Shown: piece after piece, positions 26,797 through 36,309 of the stretch
How the letters are laid out: every line of letters starts with the position of its first letter
Numbering within the stretch: the first letter of the stretch is position 1
Source of the DNA: Streptomyces sp. NBC_00193
GTDB taxonomy: Bacteria > Actinomycetota > Actinomycetes > Streptomycetales > Streptomycetaceae
Reading direction: 5' to 3'
DNA length: 64,000 nucleotides
Assembly (NCBI RefSeq): GCF_026342735.1
Contig: NZ_JAPEMM010000001.1
Span: 3,348,001-3,412,000 of the forward strand
Notes under the pieces: model-generated
Database searches by the model: none
What the model was told of the DNA's origin: nothing
The model's input: the letters and a program-made list of their open reading frames with translations, nothing else
Position numbers and translations under genes: made by a program

Positions 26797-27657
26797 TCAC
26801 AGGTACGGGGCGAACTCGTCCAGGATGCGCAGGATCGCGGGCTCCGCCTCCGAGGGGAGCTGGAGGACGACCTCCTCGATGCCCAGGTCGGCGTAGTGGG
26901 ACATCTTGCCGGGGGTGGGCTGGACGGCGTACGGGACCACCTGGAGGGACTTGGGATCCCGGCCCGCGGCCTCCCAGACCTGGCGCAGCGCGGGGAGGGA
27001 CTCCGTCAGGCCGCCGCCGCCGATCGGGAGCCAGCCGTCGCTGTGGTCGGCGATGGCCGCGAAGAGCTTCGGGCCGGCCTGGCCGCCGATCAGGGTCCGG
27101 GGGCCGTACAGGGGGACGCCCGGGGCGAGTTCGCGCGGGGGCTGGACCGGCTTGGGGTGGGCCGAGCTGGCCTGGACGGAGGAGAACTGGCCCACGTACG
27201 CCGTGGGGTGCGGGGACCACAGGCTCCGCATCAGGGCCATGCGGTCGCGGACCAGTTCGCGGCGGGTGCGCCACTCGACTCCGTGGTCGGCGGCCTCCTC
27301 GACGTTCCAGCCGTAGCCGATGCCGAGGGTGACCCGGCCGCCGGACAGGTGGTCCAGCGTGGCGACCTGCTTCGCGAGGTCGATGGGGTCGTGCTGGGCG
27401 ACGAGGGTGATCCCGGTGCCCAGGTGGAGCCGCTCGGTGACGGCGGAGGCCTGGCCCAGGGCGACGAAGGGGTCCAGGGTGCGCCCGTACATCTCCGGGA
27501 GCTCGCCGCCCATGGGGGCCGCGGTGACGCGGCTGACCGGGATGTGGGTGTGCTCGGGGAGGTAGAGGCCGGAGAAGCCGCGTTCCTCCAGCGCGCGGGC
27601 GAGCGGGACGGGAGCGATGGTGCGGTCGGTCAGGAAGACGGTCGTGGCGATCCGCAT
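26797..27657 (-). CDS. LLM-class F420-dependent oxidoreductase
   Basis: A 286-residue TIM-barrel protein, the third luciferase-like enzyme in the window. It has MRIATTVFLTDRTI, RGFSGLYLPEHTHIP, LGTGITLVAQHDPI, QVATLDHLSGGRVTLGIGYGW and GPRTLIGGQAGPKLF, consistent with F420-using members. GGAGG lies 11 bases before the ATG at 27657, preferred to a GTG four codons upstream that would sit on the ribosome site. No operator palindrome of the CTGACG type is seen upstream. It is transcribed toward the toxin-antitoxin genes. Confidence 0.87.
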   Translation of the reverse strand: MRIATTVFLTDRTIAPVPLARALEERGFSGLYLPEHTHIPVSRVTAAPMGGELPEMYGRTLDPFVALGQASAVTERLHLGTGITLVAQHDPIDLAKQVATLDHLSGGRVTLGIGYGWNVEEAADHGVEWRTRRELVRDRMALMRSLWSPHPTAYVGQFSSVQASSAHPKPVQPPRELAPGVPLYGPRTLIGGQAGPKLFAAIADHSDGWLPIGGGGLTESLPALRQVWEAAGRDPKSLQVVPYAVQPTPGKMSHYADLGIEEVVLQLPSEAEPAILRILDEFAPYL

Positions 27658-27789
27658 GTGCGCTGACACCTCCGTGGTCTGGGGAGGGCCAAAGTACGGC
27701 TTCGCGCGTGCGGAGGGCAGGGGCGTGCGTCGGCCACGGCCGTGTTGGTGGTCACGGCCGTGGCGGTGGTCGCGGCGGTCCCCCCGGTG

Positions 27790-29085
27790 TCAGCCCCGCG
27801 GGTACCGGGTCAGCCAGGTGGTGGAGGTGGCGGTCGGGCCGTGGAGGGCGGGGCCCTGGGTCATCTCCAGGGCGAAGTCGTCGGCGAGTTCCAGGACCGT
27901 GGCGCGGCCTTCGAGACCGGCGAGCCAGGCCGCCGGGAGGGCCGTTTCGCCGTGCTGGGCGCCGAGCAGGGAGCCGCACAGGGCGCCGGTGGCCGCGGAG
28001 TCGCCGCCGTGGTTCACGGCCAGGCGCAGGCCGTGGGCCACGTTCTCGGCGACGAGGGCGCAGTACACGGCGATGGCCAGGACCTCCTCGGCCTGGCGGC
28101 CGTGGCCGGGGGACAGGCCCTCGACCGTCTGCGGCGACGGGACGCCCGTGGTGACGGCGCCGAGCGCGCGCTGCAGGGCGTCCGTGACGGGCTGGTGGCC
28201 GGGGCGGACGCCGAGCAGGCCCAGGGCGCGCTGGACGGCGGAGTCGAGGGACTCGCCGCGGGTCAGGCCGTGGACGATGACGGCGTGGGCGCCGGCCGAC
28301 AGGTACGCGGTGGGGTGTCCGTGGCTCTGCGCGGCGCACTCGACGGCGAGCTGGAGGACGAGGGCGGGCTCCCAGCCGACCAGCAGCCCGAAGGGGGCGG
28401 AACGGGTGGCGGCGGCCGGGTCCAGGGCGGTCGGGTTCTTCGGCTGGGCGAGCGTGCCGAGGATTCCGTCGGCGAAACCGGTCAGGCAGGAGCGGTCGGG
28501 GGAGCGCCGGGCGTAGAGCCACTCCTCCTGCGCGAGCCAGCCGTTGTCCTCGCGGCGCTCGTCGGGGCCCCAGTCGCTCTGGGTCAGGGCCCAGCGGAGG
28601 TACGCGCGGTGCACGTCGGTCGGCGGGTGCCAGGCGCCGGTGTCCCGGCGCACGTGGGCCCGTATCAGGCCGTCCACGGTGAAGAGGCCGAGCTGCGTGG
28701 CGGCGGTGACCGCGGCCCGGGGGGCCGGCTCGGTCAGGCCCGCCGGGCCGTGGGCCCCGACCAGCTCGGGGAGGGAGAGGGCGGCGACGGGTGCGCCGAG
28801 GGCGTCGCCGATGGCCGAGCCGAGGAGGGTTCCCCTGACCCGGCTACGGAAATCCTGCTGCTCGGTGCGGCCCCACAGGCCGGTCGTGACGGCGGCCCGG
28901 CCGCCGAGGGTGGCGCCGGCGGCGGGGCCCGTGGCGGGGCCGAGGCTGGTGGCTCCGCGGGTGGCTCCGCCGGTGGCTTCGGGGGCGGGAGGCGGCGTGG
29001 GGGGCGGTGGCGGCGCCGGCTGGAGGGGCTGGGCCGCCCCGAGCCTGCTCTGCTGCTCCCCGGACGTTTCCGTCGCCGTGTCCAT
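27790..29085 (-). CDS. ADP-ribosylglycohydrolase family protein
   Basis: A 431-residue protein. A Pro/Ala/Gly-rich N-terminal extension of about 75 residues (PAPPPPPTPPPAP) precedes the all-helical hydrolase domain. The metal-binding GTLLGSAIGDALGAP opens that domain, and NHGGDSAATGALCGSLLGA supplies the second Asp cluster near the C-terminus. The family removes ADP-ribose from arginine, serine or nucleotides using two Mg2+. GGGGGGATCGAA precedes the ATG at 29085. No ADP-ribosyltransferase is adjacent, so the target is unknown. Confidence 0.88.
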   Translation of the reverse strand: MDTATETSGEQQSRLGAAQPLQPAPPPPPTPPPAPEATGGATRGATSLGPATGPAAGATLGGRAAVTTGLWGRTEQQDFRSRVRGTLLGSAIGDALGAPVAALSLPELVGAHGPAGLTEPAPRAAVTAATQLGLFTVDGLIRAHVRRDTGAWHPPTDVHRAYLRWALTQSDWGPDERREDNGWLAQEEWLYARRSPDRSCLTGFADGILGTLAQPKNPTALDPAAATRSAPFGLLVGWEPALVLQLAVECAAQSHGHPTAYLSAGAHAVIVHGLTRGESLDSAVQRALGLLGVRPGHQPVTDALQRALGAVTTGVPSPQTVEGLSPGHGRQAEEVLAIAVYCALVAENVAHGLRLAVNHGGDSAATGALCGSLLGAQHGETALPAAWLAGLEGRATVLELADDFALEMTQGPALHGPTATSTTWLTRYPRG

Positions 29086-29597
29086 TTCGATCCCCCCGGA
29101 CTGCCCGCGCGTGCCCTGGCGGGCACTGTAGTGGACAGTACCGATCGGGTCCGGAAGTAGTCGGTCACGGGGGCGGTATGGGGACACGGAACGGCCGGAT
29201 TCCGCCGGTGGCCGGGGCGGGGTGCGGGTGGTGGGCCCTGCGGGGCGAAGTCCCCTACCCGCCCTTCCACCGTTCCCCGGGCGCTGCCCGGACCCCTCTG
29301 GGGCTCCGCCCCAGACCCCGGTCCTCAAACGCCGGACGGCTGGATTGGCTGCGCCCGGAACTTGAGGCGCCGCCGGAGGCACATCCAGCCCCTCCGGCGC
29401 TTGAGGAGCGGGGGTCCGGGGGCTGGTCCCCGGCTACGGTGCCGCGCTGTACGGCGGCGGGTCCGGGGCGCGGCCCGGTTGTCCCGTTCCCGCGCCGGCC
29501 AGGCGGGTGGCACGTTTTGACAGTTGTCTTCCCCGGGGTCGGTTTCGGCCATGCCGTGTTCACGCGGCGTTGTTCGGGGGCCAAGAGTCTCGGGGGC
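29086..29597. other. intergenic region with inverted repeats
   Basis: A 512-base gap between divergent genes. Its centre (about 29290-29440) holds the second pair of CTCAAACGCCGGA-type repeats; the remainder is promoter-sized DNA on both sides. No supported gene. Confidence 0.6.
29295..29432. repeat. intergenic inverted repeat, copy pair B
   Basis: One arm (about 29299-29345) reads GGGGCTCCGCCCCAGACC then GGTCCTCAAACGCCGGACGG. The opposite arm (about 29384-29432) has CCAGCCCCTCCGGCGCTTGA then GGAGCGGGGGTCCGGGGG. Same family as copies at 12.6 and 36.1 kb, with a few substitutions between arms. Confidence 0.8.
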
Positions 29598-30686
29598 ATG
29601 AAGAAGGCACTGCTCGCCGCGACCGTCGTCGCCTCCACGCTCACCGTCGCCGTCGTCGCGGCCCCCGCCGCCTCGGCGTCCGCCTCCGGGTGGGACCTCC
29701 CCTGGGGCGGCCGGCACCACGGCCACTCCTCCATCCCCTTCACCGAGGCCACCGTCACCGCCGGTGCCGACGGGGCGTACACGCTGAAGTGGAACGCCAA
29801 GGGCACCAAGCGCGTGGAGATCAAGGCGAACGGCAAGGTCGTCGCCAAGGGCGGCGCCCAGGGCGAGGCCGTGGTCGGCGGGCTGCCCGCCGCCGACCGG
29901 CAGTGGTTCGACTTCGAGCCCGACCGCGGTCAGGGGCTGCGCCTGGCCGACCGGCTGATCAAGCTCGAAGGCACCGTCAACTTCCGTGACGCGGGCGGCT
30001 ACCGCACCACCGGCGGCCAGTGGGTCAAGATGGGCGAGATCTACCGCTCCGACGCCCTGAACAAGCTCACGGACAACGACCTCGCCAAGCTCCAGCGCCT
30101 CCGCGTCAAGACGATCTTCGACCTCCGCATGGAGAGCGAGCGCACCAAGGACGCCGACAAGGTCCCGGCCGGCGCGCACTACGTCGTCGCCGACGTCTTC
30201 GCGGGCTCCGGCTCGTTCCAGGTCATGCCCAGGACCCCCGACGAGGCCGTCAAGGCCATGGTCGACGCGGAGAAGGCGATGGTCAGCGGGGAGGGCGGCA
30301 AGAAGGCCTACGCCCAGGTCTTCGAGGGCGTCGAGCGCGACCGCGACCGCGGCGTCCTGTTCCACTGCACCGCGGGCAAGGACCGTACGGGCTGGGCGAA
30401 CGCCTCCCTGCTGACCGCCCTCGGCGTGCCGGGCGAGACCGTGATGGCCGACTACCTGGCCAGCAACGACTACCGCAAGGCCGCCAACGACGCGATCCTC
30501 TCGCACCTGCCGGCCGCCCAGGCCGCCGTCTACAAGCCGATGCTCGACGTGCGCCCGGAGTACCTCAACGCCGGTTACGAGGAGGTCCGGTCGAAGTTCG
30601 GCAGCTTCGACGAGTACCTGGAGAACGGCCTCGGCATCGACGGCCGCGAGCTGAAGCAGCTGAAGAAGGACCTGCTGGTCGGCTAG
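29598..30686 (+). CDS. secreted tyrosine/serine protein phosphatase
   Basis: A 362-residue protein with a Sec signal peptide (KKALLAATVVASTLTVAVVAAPAASA). An N-terminal beta-rich segment of about 90 residues is followed by the phosphatase domain: VNFRDAGGYRT, GEIYRSDALNKLT, IFDLRMESER and the active-site loop HCTAGKDRTG (Cys about 256, then Arg). This is the Y_phosphatase3 family, whose secreted actinobacterial members can act on phosphoproteins or phosphoinositides. It converges on the secreted beta-rich protein, sharing a bidirectional-looking hairpin. Confidence 0.9.
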   Translation: MKKALLAATVVASTLTVAVVAAPAASASASGWDLPWGGRHHGHSSIPFTEATVTAGADGAYTLKWNAKGTKRVEIKANGKVVAKGGAQGEAVVGGLPAADRQWFDFEPDRGQGLRLADRLIKLEGTVNFRDAGGYRTTGGQWVKMGEIYRSDALNKLTDNDLAKLQRLRVKTIFDLRMESERTKDADKVPAGAHYVVADVFAGSGSFQVMPRTPDEAVKAMVDAEKAMVSGEGGKKAYAQVFEGVERDRDRGVLFHCTAGKDRTGWANASLLTALGVPGETVMADYLASNDYRKAANDAILSHLPAAQAAVYKPMLDVRPEYLNAGYEEVRSKFGSFDEYLENGLGIDGRELKQLKKDLLVG

Positions 30687-30708
30687 GCAGGGCTTCCCGG
30701 ACTGGCGC

Positions 30709-30744
30709 GGACGGGTGCGGGTGCTTGCGCGCCCGCGCCCGTCC
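30709..30744 (+). terminator. terminator between convergent genes
   Basis: A 16-base stem (30709-30724 with 30729-30744) around loop TTGC. The two non-Watson-Crick positions are G-U in plus-strand RNA, so it favours termination of the phosphatase transcript, 22 bases after its stop. Confidence 0.75.
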
Positions 30745-30753
30745 GGCGTCGGG

Positions 30754-32463
30754 TCACGGAGTGACGACGACCTCGTCGTGGCGGCTGGACGCGTACAGGT
30801 ACGCCGTGTCGGTCGCCAGGTACCGGGCGTTCCAGGTGCCGGTCGTGCTGGCGGTGAACTTCCGGGAGAAGCTGCCGTCCGCAGCGGTCTTGGTGGTGCC
30901 CATGCCCGTCCAGCTGTGGTCGCCGGTGGCCTTGAAGTAGTAGCGGACGGTCACGCCGGCCAACGGCGCGCGGCCGGCGTCGGCTTCGGTGAGCTTGCCG
31001 GTGACCGTGATCGGCTGGCCCCTCTTGACCGGCTCGGGCGCGGCGTTGAAGCCGGAGATGGCCGTGGCCTTGCGGTCGATCAGGCGGACGGCGGGCGTCG
31101 CCGAGCCCGGGATGTCCGGGGTGCCGGCGTACTGCACGCGCACGAAGCCCGGTCCGGGGTAGCGCAGGTCCCGGTCGATGGACCCCGTGGTGGTGCCGCC
31201 GGGCTCGGTGCGGACCGTCGTCGTGTCGAAGGTGGACCAGCCGGTCTTGCCGTCCGCCGAGTGCTGGAAGTCCACGCTCACCCACGAGGGGGCGTTCGAC
31301 GGGATCTCGACGAGATTGAGCTTGGCACTCACCCGCACGGCCTTATACGCGAGGTACTCGGCCGTGAAGGTGCCGAACGAGGTCCCGGCCGTGGTGTCCA
31401 CCGGCAGCTTCTGCCCCTCCTCGGCCACCCAGGGCGAGTCGGTGCGGACCTGCCACGGCTCGTCGTCGTCGAGGGGCAGCGGGAAGGACCCCTGGAACCG
31501 GCCCGTGCCGTCCGTCAGCATGTACTTCACCGTTGAGGGAGCGGTGTTGACGGCGACCCGCAGGCCGGCCGGTACCGGCTTCCACGTGCCGTCGGGGGCC
31601 TTCCAGGTGACGATGCCACCGATCTTGCCGTCCGTTCCGAAGGGGCCGGTCAGGGTCGGGGAGTCCAGCGTGACGCGTGAGGCTTCGCCCTGCAGCACCC
31701 CCACGCGCAGGGCTTCCTGCTCCTTGACCCCGTTCGCCTCGCCCGTGAGGTGGATGAACGGGGAGTGGGTGTCGAACGGCTTCGTGGCGGGGTCGAACGG
31801 CAGCGAACCGGTCTCGGCGCCGGAGATCCTGATCTTCGACGTGAAGTGTCCCTTGGCGTCGGGGGCCACCGGCGTGCCGACCGTGCCGGTCCGGGCCGTG
31901 AACGTGCCCGGATAGGGCTTCAGCGCGCCGTTGCGCGGGTCGTAGAGCTTGATGTCACCCGAGATCACCGTCTCCGGGTCCGAGAGCGTCACCTCTTTCG
32001 AGGCCTTCAGGTTCGTGAAGGACGGCCGCACCTGGTAGTTCAGGCTCGTCTTGTCCTTGTGGGAGACGTTCTCGCCCTGGGGGCCGTCGTACTCCACGTC
32101 GACGGTGTACTCACCGAACGCGGCGAGCTTCAGCGGATCGGTGTGGATGGGCACGGCGTAGACGACCGGGTCCCCGCAGCTGTCCGGGCAGGGTTCGATG
32201 CCGTTCTCGGGGACGGCGGTGAAGTGCTTGATGGTGGCGACCCGCGCGGTCGTGCCCTTCTTGCGCAGGTGCACCTTGAGGTCCTTGGGCGGCACTGCCT
32301 TGCCGAAGTCCAGGATGACCCGCTCGTGCACCACGCGGGCGCTGAACTGCAGCGGTTTGAAGGCGGTGGCGGCCTGCGCGGCCGTGGTGGGCACGGCCAG
32401 CGCGGCGGCCCCCAGTCCCAGGACGGTCGCGGTGCAGAGCGCGGCGTTGATGCGGTTGTTCAT
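30754..32463 (-). CDS. large secreted beta-rich protein of unknown function
   Basis: A 569-residue secreted protein. The signal peptide ends near TTAAQA-ATA. Two Cys (EPCPDSCGD) lie at about 91-95. The rest looks like several immunoglobulin-like beta domains, for example GKLTEADAGRAPLAGVTVRY and the C-terminal KTAADGSFSRKFTAS, resembling Ig-like repeats with the pattern VTGKL...G.P..V.Y. No enzyme motif and no LPXTG or membrane anchor are seen. A binding or structural role outside the cell is plausible but unproven. Confidence 0.75.
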   Translation of the reverse strand: MNNRINAALCTATVLGLGAAALAVPTTAAQAATAFKPLQFSARVVHERVILDFGKAVPPKDLKVHLRKKGTTARVATIKHFTAVPENGIEPCPDSCGDPVVYAVPIHTDPLKLAAFGEYTVDVEYDGPQGENVSHKDKTSLNYQVRPSFTNLKASKEVTLSDPETVISGDIKLYDPRNGALKPYPGTFTARTGTVGTPVAPDAKGHFTSKIRISGAETGSLPFDPATKPFDTHSPFIHLTGEANGVKEQEALRVGVLQGEASRVTLDSPTLTGPFGTDGKIGGIVTWKAPDGTWKPVPAGLRVAVNTAPSTVKYMLTDGTGRFQGSFPLPLDDDEPWQVRTDSPWVAEEGQKLPVDTTAGTSFGTFTAEYLAYKAVRVSAKLNLVEIPSNAPSWVSVDFQHSADGKTGWSTFDTTTVRTEPGGTTTGSIDRDLRYPGPGFVRVQYAGTPDIPGSATPAVRLIDRKATAISGFNAAPEPVKRGQPITVTGKLTEADAGRAPLAGVTVRYYFKATGDHSWTGMGTTKTAADGSFSRKFTASTTGTWNARYLATDTAYLYASSRHDEVVVTP

Positions 32464-32560
32464 GAAGCCCCCGGAGATGCGTTCGACGATCTCTGAGGAG
32501 ACCGCCGAACGCGTCCCAAGGTTGTACGGGGGCGTACGGGGACGTACGGAAGCCCTGGCG

Positions 32561-35152
32561 TCAGTCCAGGACCGGCAGCAGCTCCGGCAGGTGCCCGTCC
32601 GAGGCGCGGGCCGCGGCCTGGCGCTCCTCCGGGACCTCGCCGTAGAGGGTCGTACGGGCCTTCGCGGGCCGGCCGGCCGCCTCGGCCACGGCGATCAGGT
32701 CCTGGACGGACTTGTACGAGCCGTAGCTCGACCCGGCCATCCGGGAGATGGTCTCCTCCATCAGGGTTCCGCCCAGGTCGTTGGCGCCCGAGCGGAGCAT
32801 CTCGGCCGCGCCCTCCGAGCCCAGCTTCACCCAGCTGGTCTGGATGTTGGTGATGTGCGGGTGGAGCAGGATGCGGGCCATCGCCGTCACCGCACGGTTG
32901 TCGCGCACCGTCGGGCCGGGGCGGGCGATGCCCGCCAGGTAGACGGGGGCGTTGGTGTGGATGAACGGCAGCGTCACGAACTCCGTGAAGCCCTCCGCCC
33001 CCTTGGCCCGCGCCTCCTGCTGCATGCGCGCCAGGGTGCGGAAGTGGCCGAGCCAGTGGCGGGGCTGGTCCACGTGGCCGTACATCATCGTGGACGAGGA
33101 GCGGATGCCGAGCTCGTGCGCCGTCGAGACGACGTCGATCCAGTCGGCCGTCGGCAGCTTGCCCTTGGTCAGCACCCAGCGGACCTCGTCGTCCAGGATC
33201 TCCGCCGCCGTACCGGGGATGGAGTCGAGGCCGGCCTCCTTGGCCGCCGTCAGCCAGTCCCGTACCGACATGCCCGTGCGCGTCGCGCCGTTGACGACCT
33301 CCATCGGGGAGAAGGCGTGCACGTGCATGCCGGGGACGCGCTCCTTCACCGCCCGCGCGATGTCGAAGTAGGCCGTCCCGGGCAGGTCCGGGTGGATGCC
33401 GCCCTGCATGCACACCTCGACCGCGCCCACGTCCCACGCCTGCGCGGCCCGGTCGGCGACCTGGTCGAGCGAGAGGGTGTACGCGTCCGCGTCCGTGCGG
33501 CGCTGCGCGAAGGCGCAGAAGCGGCAGCCGGTGTAACAGACGTTGGTGAAGTTGATGTTGCGGGTCACGATGTACGTGACCTCCTCGCCCACCACGGACT
33601 TGCGCAGGTCGTCCGCGATCCGGCAGAGGGCGTCCAGCGCGGGGCCGTCCGCGTGCAGCAGGGCGAGCGCCTGCTCGTCGGTGAGCCGCGTCGGGTCGTC
33701 GGCGGCCTGCGCGAGCGCCGCCCGTACGTCCGTGTCGATGCGCTCGGGGACCATGCCGGGGGCCGCGGCCTCGCGCAGGGCCTCCCAGTCGCCGTAGACC
33801 TCGTCGAAGTCGTCGCGCCGGTCGGTCGTACGGCCCTGCGTGTCGATGGTGGTGTGCAGGTCGGTGCGTCCGAAGGAGGCGAAGCCCTCGTCCGGCTCCT
33901 GCCACGGCCGGCCCTCGACGGTCGCGGACTCGTCCGCGAGCCCGCTCTCCGGGTCGGCCAGCGCACGGACGTGGGGCAGCAGGCGCGGATCCAGCCAGGG
34001 TTCGCCGCGCTGGAGGAACTCGGGGTAGATGGTCAGGCGTTCGCGCAGCGCGAAGCCGGCGTCGGCGGTGCGCCGCGCCAGCTCCTCGATGTGCGGCCAG
34101 GGGCGCTCGGGGTTCACGTGGTCGGGGGTGAGCGGGGAGACGCCGCCCCAGTCGTCGATGCCGGCGCCGATGAGGAGCGCGTACTCGGAGTCCACCAGGT
34201 TCGGCGGGGCCTGGATGCGGGCGCTCGGGCCGAGGATGTGGCGGGCCACGGCGATGGCCGCCGCGAGCTCCTCCAGCTCCGCGTCGGGCATGCCGCGCAT
34301 GGCCGTGTCGGGCTTGGCCCGGAAGTTCTGGACGATGACTTCCTGGATGCCGTGGTAGCTGCGCTGGATCCGGCGCAGCTCGAAGAAGGCGTCCGCGCGC
34401 TCCTCGTAGGACTCGCCGATGCCGATCAGCACCCCGGTGGTGAAGGGGACGTTGGAGCGGCCCGCGTCCTCCAGGACGCGCAGCCGGACGGCCGGGTCCT
34501 TGTCGGGGGAGCCGTGGTGGGGGCCGCCGGGCTCGGACCACAGCCGGGTGGCGGTGGTCTCCAGCATCATGCCCATCGAGGGGGCCACCGGCTTGAGGCG
34601 CTGGAGGTCGGACCAGGTCAGCACGCCGGGGTTGAGGTGGGGGAGGAGACCGGTCTCCTCCAGGACGCGGATGGCCATGGCGCGCACGTAGGCGAGGGTG
34701 TCGTCGTAGCCGTGCGCGTCGAGCCACTCGCGGGCCTCGGGCCAGCGGTCCTCGGGCCGGTCGCCGAGCGTGAACAGGGCTTCCTTGCAGCCCATGGCCG
34801 CGCCCTTGCGGGCTATGTCGAGGACCTCGTCGGGGGACAGGTACATGCCCTGGCCCTCGCGACGGAGCTTGCCGGGGACCGTGACGAAGGTGCAGTAGTG
34901 GCACTTGTCCCGGCACAGCCGGGTGAGGGGGATGAACACCTTGCGCGAGTACGTGATGACGCCGGGCCGGCCCGCGGCTTCGAGGCCGGAGTCCCGGACC
35001 CGGGCGGCGGAGGCGGCGAGGTCCTTCAGGTCCTCGCCGCGCGCCTGCAGGAGCACGGCCGCCTCGGTCGCGTCGAGCGCGACGCCGTCGCGGGCGCGAC
35101 GGAGCGCCCGGCGCATCGAGTTCTCGGTCGGAGCGTCACTCGGAGTGGTCAT
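32561..35152 (-). CDS. fbiC: FO synthase FbiC (CofG-CofH fusion)
   Basis: An 863-residue fusion of two radical SAM enzymes. The N-terminal CofG-like half has the cluster motif CRDKCHYC (Cys80, 84, 87); the C-terminal CofH-like half has CYTGCRFC (Cys about 537, 541, 544). Together they join tyrosine with a ribitylaminouracil to make FO, the deazaflavin core of F420. Length matches actinobacterial FbiC. It starts 40 bases after the SDR gene on the same strand with no evident terminator between, so both may be transcribed from the operator-bearing promoter at 36.0 kb. Confidence 0.97.
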   Translation of the reverse strand: MTTPSDAPTENSMRRALRRARDGVALDATEAAVLLQARGEDLKDLAASAARVRDSGLEAAGRPGVITYSRKVFIPLTRLCRDKCHYCTFVTVPGKLRREGQGMYLSPDEVLDIARKGAAMGCKEALFTLGDRPEDRWPEAREWLDAHGYDDTLAYVRAMAIRVLEETGLLPHLNPGVLTWSDLQRLKPVAPSMGMMLETTATRLWSEPGGPHHGSPDKDPAVRLRVLEDAGRSNVPFTTGVLIGIGESYEERADAFFELRRIQRSYHGIQEVIVQNFRAKPDTAMRGMPDAELEELAAAIAVARHILGPSARIQAPPNLVDSEYALLIGAGIDDWGGVSPLTPDHVNPERPWPHIEELARRTADAGFALRERLTIYPEFLQRGEPWLDPRLLPHVRALADPESGLADESATVEGRPWQEPDEGFASFGRTDLHTTIDTQGRTTDRRDDFDEVYGDWEALREAAAPGMVPERIDTDVRAALAQAADDPTRLTDEQALALLHADGPALDALCRIADDLRKSVVGEEVTYIVTRNINFTNVCYTGCRFCAFAQRRTDADAYTLSLDQVADRAAQAWDVGAVEVCMQGGIHPDLPGTAYFDIARAVKERVPGMHVHAFSPMEVVNGATRTGMSVRDWLTAAKEAGLDSIPGTAAEILDDEVRWVLTKGKLPTADWIDVVSTAHELGIRSSSTMMYGHVDQPRHWLGHFRTLARMQQEARAKGAEGFTEFVTLPFIHTNAPVYLAGIARPGPTVRDNRAVTAMARILLHPHITNIQTSWVKLGSEGAAEMLRSGANDLGGTLMEETISRMAGSSYGSYKSVQDLIAVAEAAGRPAKARTTLYGEVPEERQAAARASDGHLPELLPVLD

Positions 35153-35192
35153 GGCCCGAGCATACGATCCGCTCGCGCGGGCACGGAGGGGC

Positions 35193-35981
35193 TCATCGCA
35201 TCAGCTCCCCGGCGTTGACCAGCAGAGACTGGCCGGTTATCGCCCGTGCGCGGTCCGAGGCGAGGAAGGCGGCGGCGTCGGCGACGTCCCCGTCGGTGGC
35301 CAGGTCGGGCAGCGCCATGCGGTCGGTGAGCCGGGCGTGGACCTCGGCCTCCGGCACGCCTTCGGTGTGCGCGGTGAAGGTGACGAAGGCCTGGACCGGG
35401 GGACCCCACATCCAGCCGGGGAGCACGGTGTTCACGCGGATGCGGTGCGGGCCGAGCTCGCGGGCCATGGAGTACATGGCGGAGGTCAGCGCGCCCTTGG
35501 AGGCGGCGTAGGCGGCCTGCTGCACCTCGTTGGGGGCGGCGATGGCGGACTGGGTGCCGATGATGACGACACTGCCGCCGGAGCGCTTCAGCGCGGGCAG
35601 GGCGGCGCGGGTCATCCTCAGCGTGCCGAGCAGGTTCACGTCGAGGATCTGCTGCCAGGTGCCGAAGTCGGCGTCCTCGAGGCCGCCGAAGTACGAGTCC
35701 CAGGCGGCGACGTGGACGACGGCGTCGACCCCGCCGAACCGCTCCTGGGCGAGGGCGGCGAGGGCCTCGCACTGGCGCTCGTCGGAGATGTCGGTCGGCA
35801 GGTACGCGGTGTGCGTGCCGTCGGGGTCGATCTCGGCGGCGGACTTGGCGAGGTTGGCCTCGGTCCGCGCCCCGAGCACGGCGTTGCCGCCGTCGCGGAC
35901 GACGGTGGCGGCCACCTGGTGCCCGAGCCCGGCCCCTACGCCGGAGACGATGACGGTCTTGCCTTGCAGCAGCAGCGACAT
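35193..35981 (-). CDS. short-chain dehydrogenase/reductase
   Basis: A 262-residue classical SDR. It has the nucleotide-binding SGVGAGLG (about 13-20), active-site Ser in IIGTQSA, YAASK and the C-terminal [19 protein letters not shown] follows the cofactor-specificity strand. Operator site 4 lies 29 bases upstream of its ATG, linking it to the regulon that includes the LLM/SDR operon. It is immediately upstream of fbiC. Confidence 0.93.
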   Translation of the reverse strand: MSLLLQGKTVIVSGVGAGLGHQVAATVVRDGGNAVLGARTEANLAKSAAEIDPDGTHTAYLPTDISDERQCEALAALAQERFGGVDAVVHVAAWDSYFGGLEDADFGTWQQILDVNLLGTLRMTRAALPALKRSGGSVVIIGTQSAIAAPNEVQQAAYAASKGALTSAMYSMARELGPHRIRVNTVLPGWMWGPPVQAFVTFTAHTEGVPEAEVHARLTDRMALPDLATDGDVADAAAFLASDRARAITGQSLLVNAGELMR

Positions 35982-36009
35982 GGTGAGGTCTCCTGACGGC
36001 CCAATGAAT

Positions 36010-36024
36010 CTGACGGGGCGTCAG
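36010..36024. promoter_or_regulatory. palindromic operator, site 4
   Basis: CTGACG-GGG-CGTCAG is a perfect 6-3-6 palindrome, 29 bases before the SDR/fbiC start on the minus strand. Same family as sites 1-3 and 5. Confidence 0.75.
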
Positions 36025-36059
36025 GCTACGGCGCGGGGCGCGGTGAGGGAAGGGCTCGG

Positions 36060-36268
36060 CGCGGCGCCGTTGCCGGGGGACCAGCCCCCGGACCCCCGCT
36101 CCTCAAACGCCGGAGGGGCTGGATCTGCCTCCGGCGGCGCCTCAAGCGCCGGCGAGGCTGGACTTTCCAGCCTCTCCGTCGTTCAGGCGCAGGCCGGCCC
36201 CAGCCTCATCCAGCCCCTCCGGCGTTTGAGGAGCGGGGTCTGGGGCGGAGCCCCAGGGAACGGGGGAA
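36060..36268. repeat. intergenic inverted repeat, copy pair C
   Basis: The forward arm (about 36076-36122) contains GACCCCCGCTCCTCAAACGC and the following CGGAGGGGCTGGAT. The reverse arm (about 36207-36262) contains ATCCAGCCCCTCCGGCGTTT and GAGGAGCGGGGTCTGGGG. Degenerate partial copies (CCTCAAGCGCCGGCGAGGCT) lie between. This fills most of the 328-base gap between the SDR and aminotransferase genes. Confidence 0.82.
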
Positions 36269-36309
36269 GGGCGGGTAGGGGACAGCCCCGCAGGGCTGCC
36301 CCCTCGGCG

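Noticed and set aside
32460..34916. A long minus-strand frame of 818 residues overlapping fbiC.
   Set aside because: fbiC is in another frame with two complete radical SAM motifs; this frame is Arg/Pro-rich shadow.
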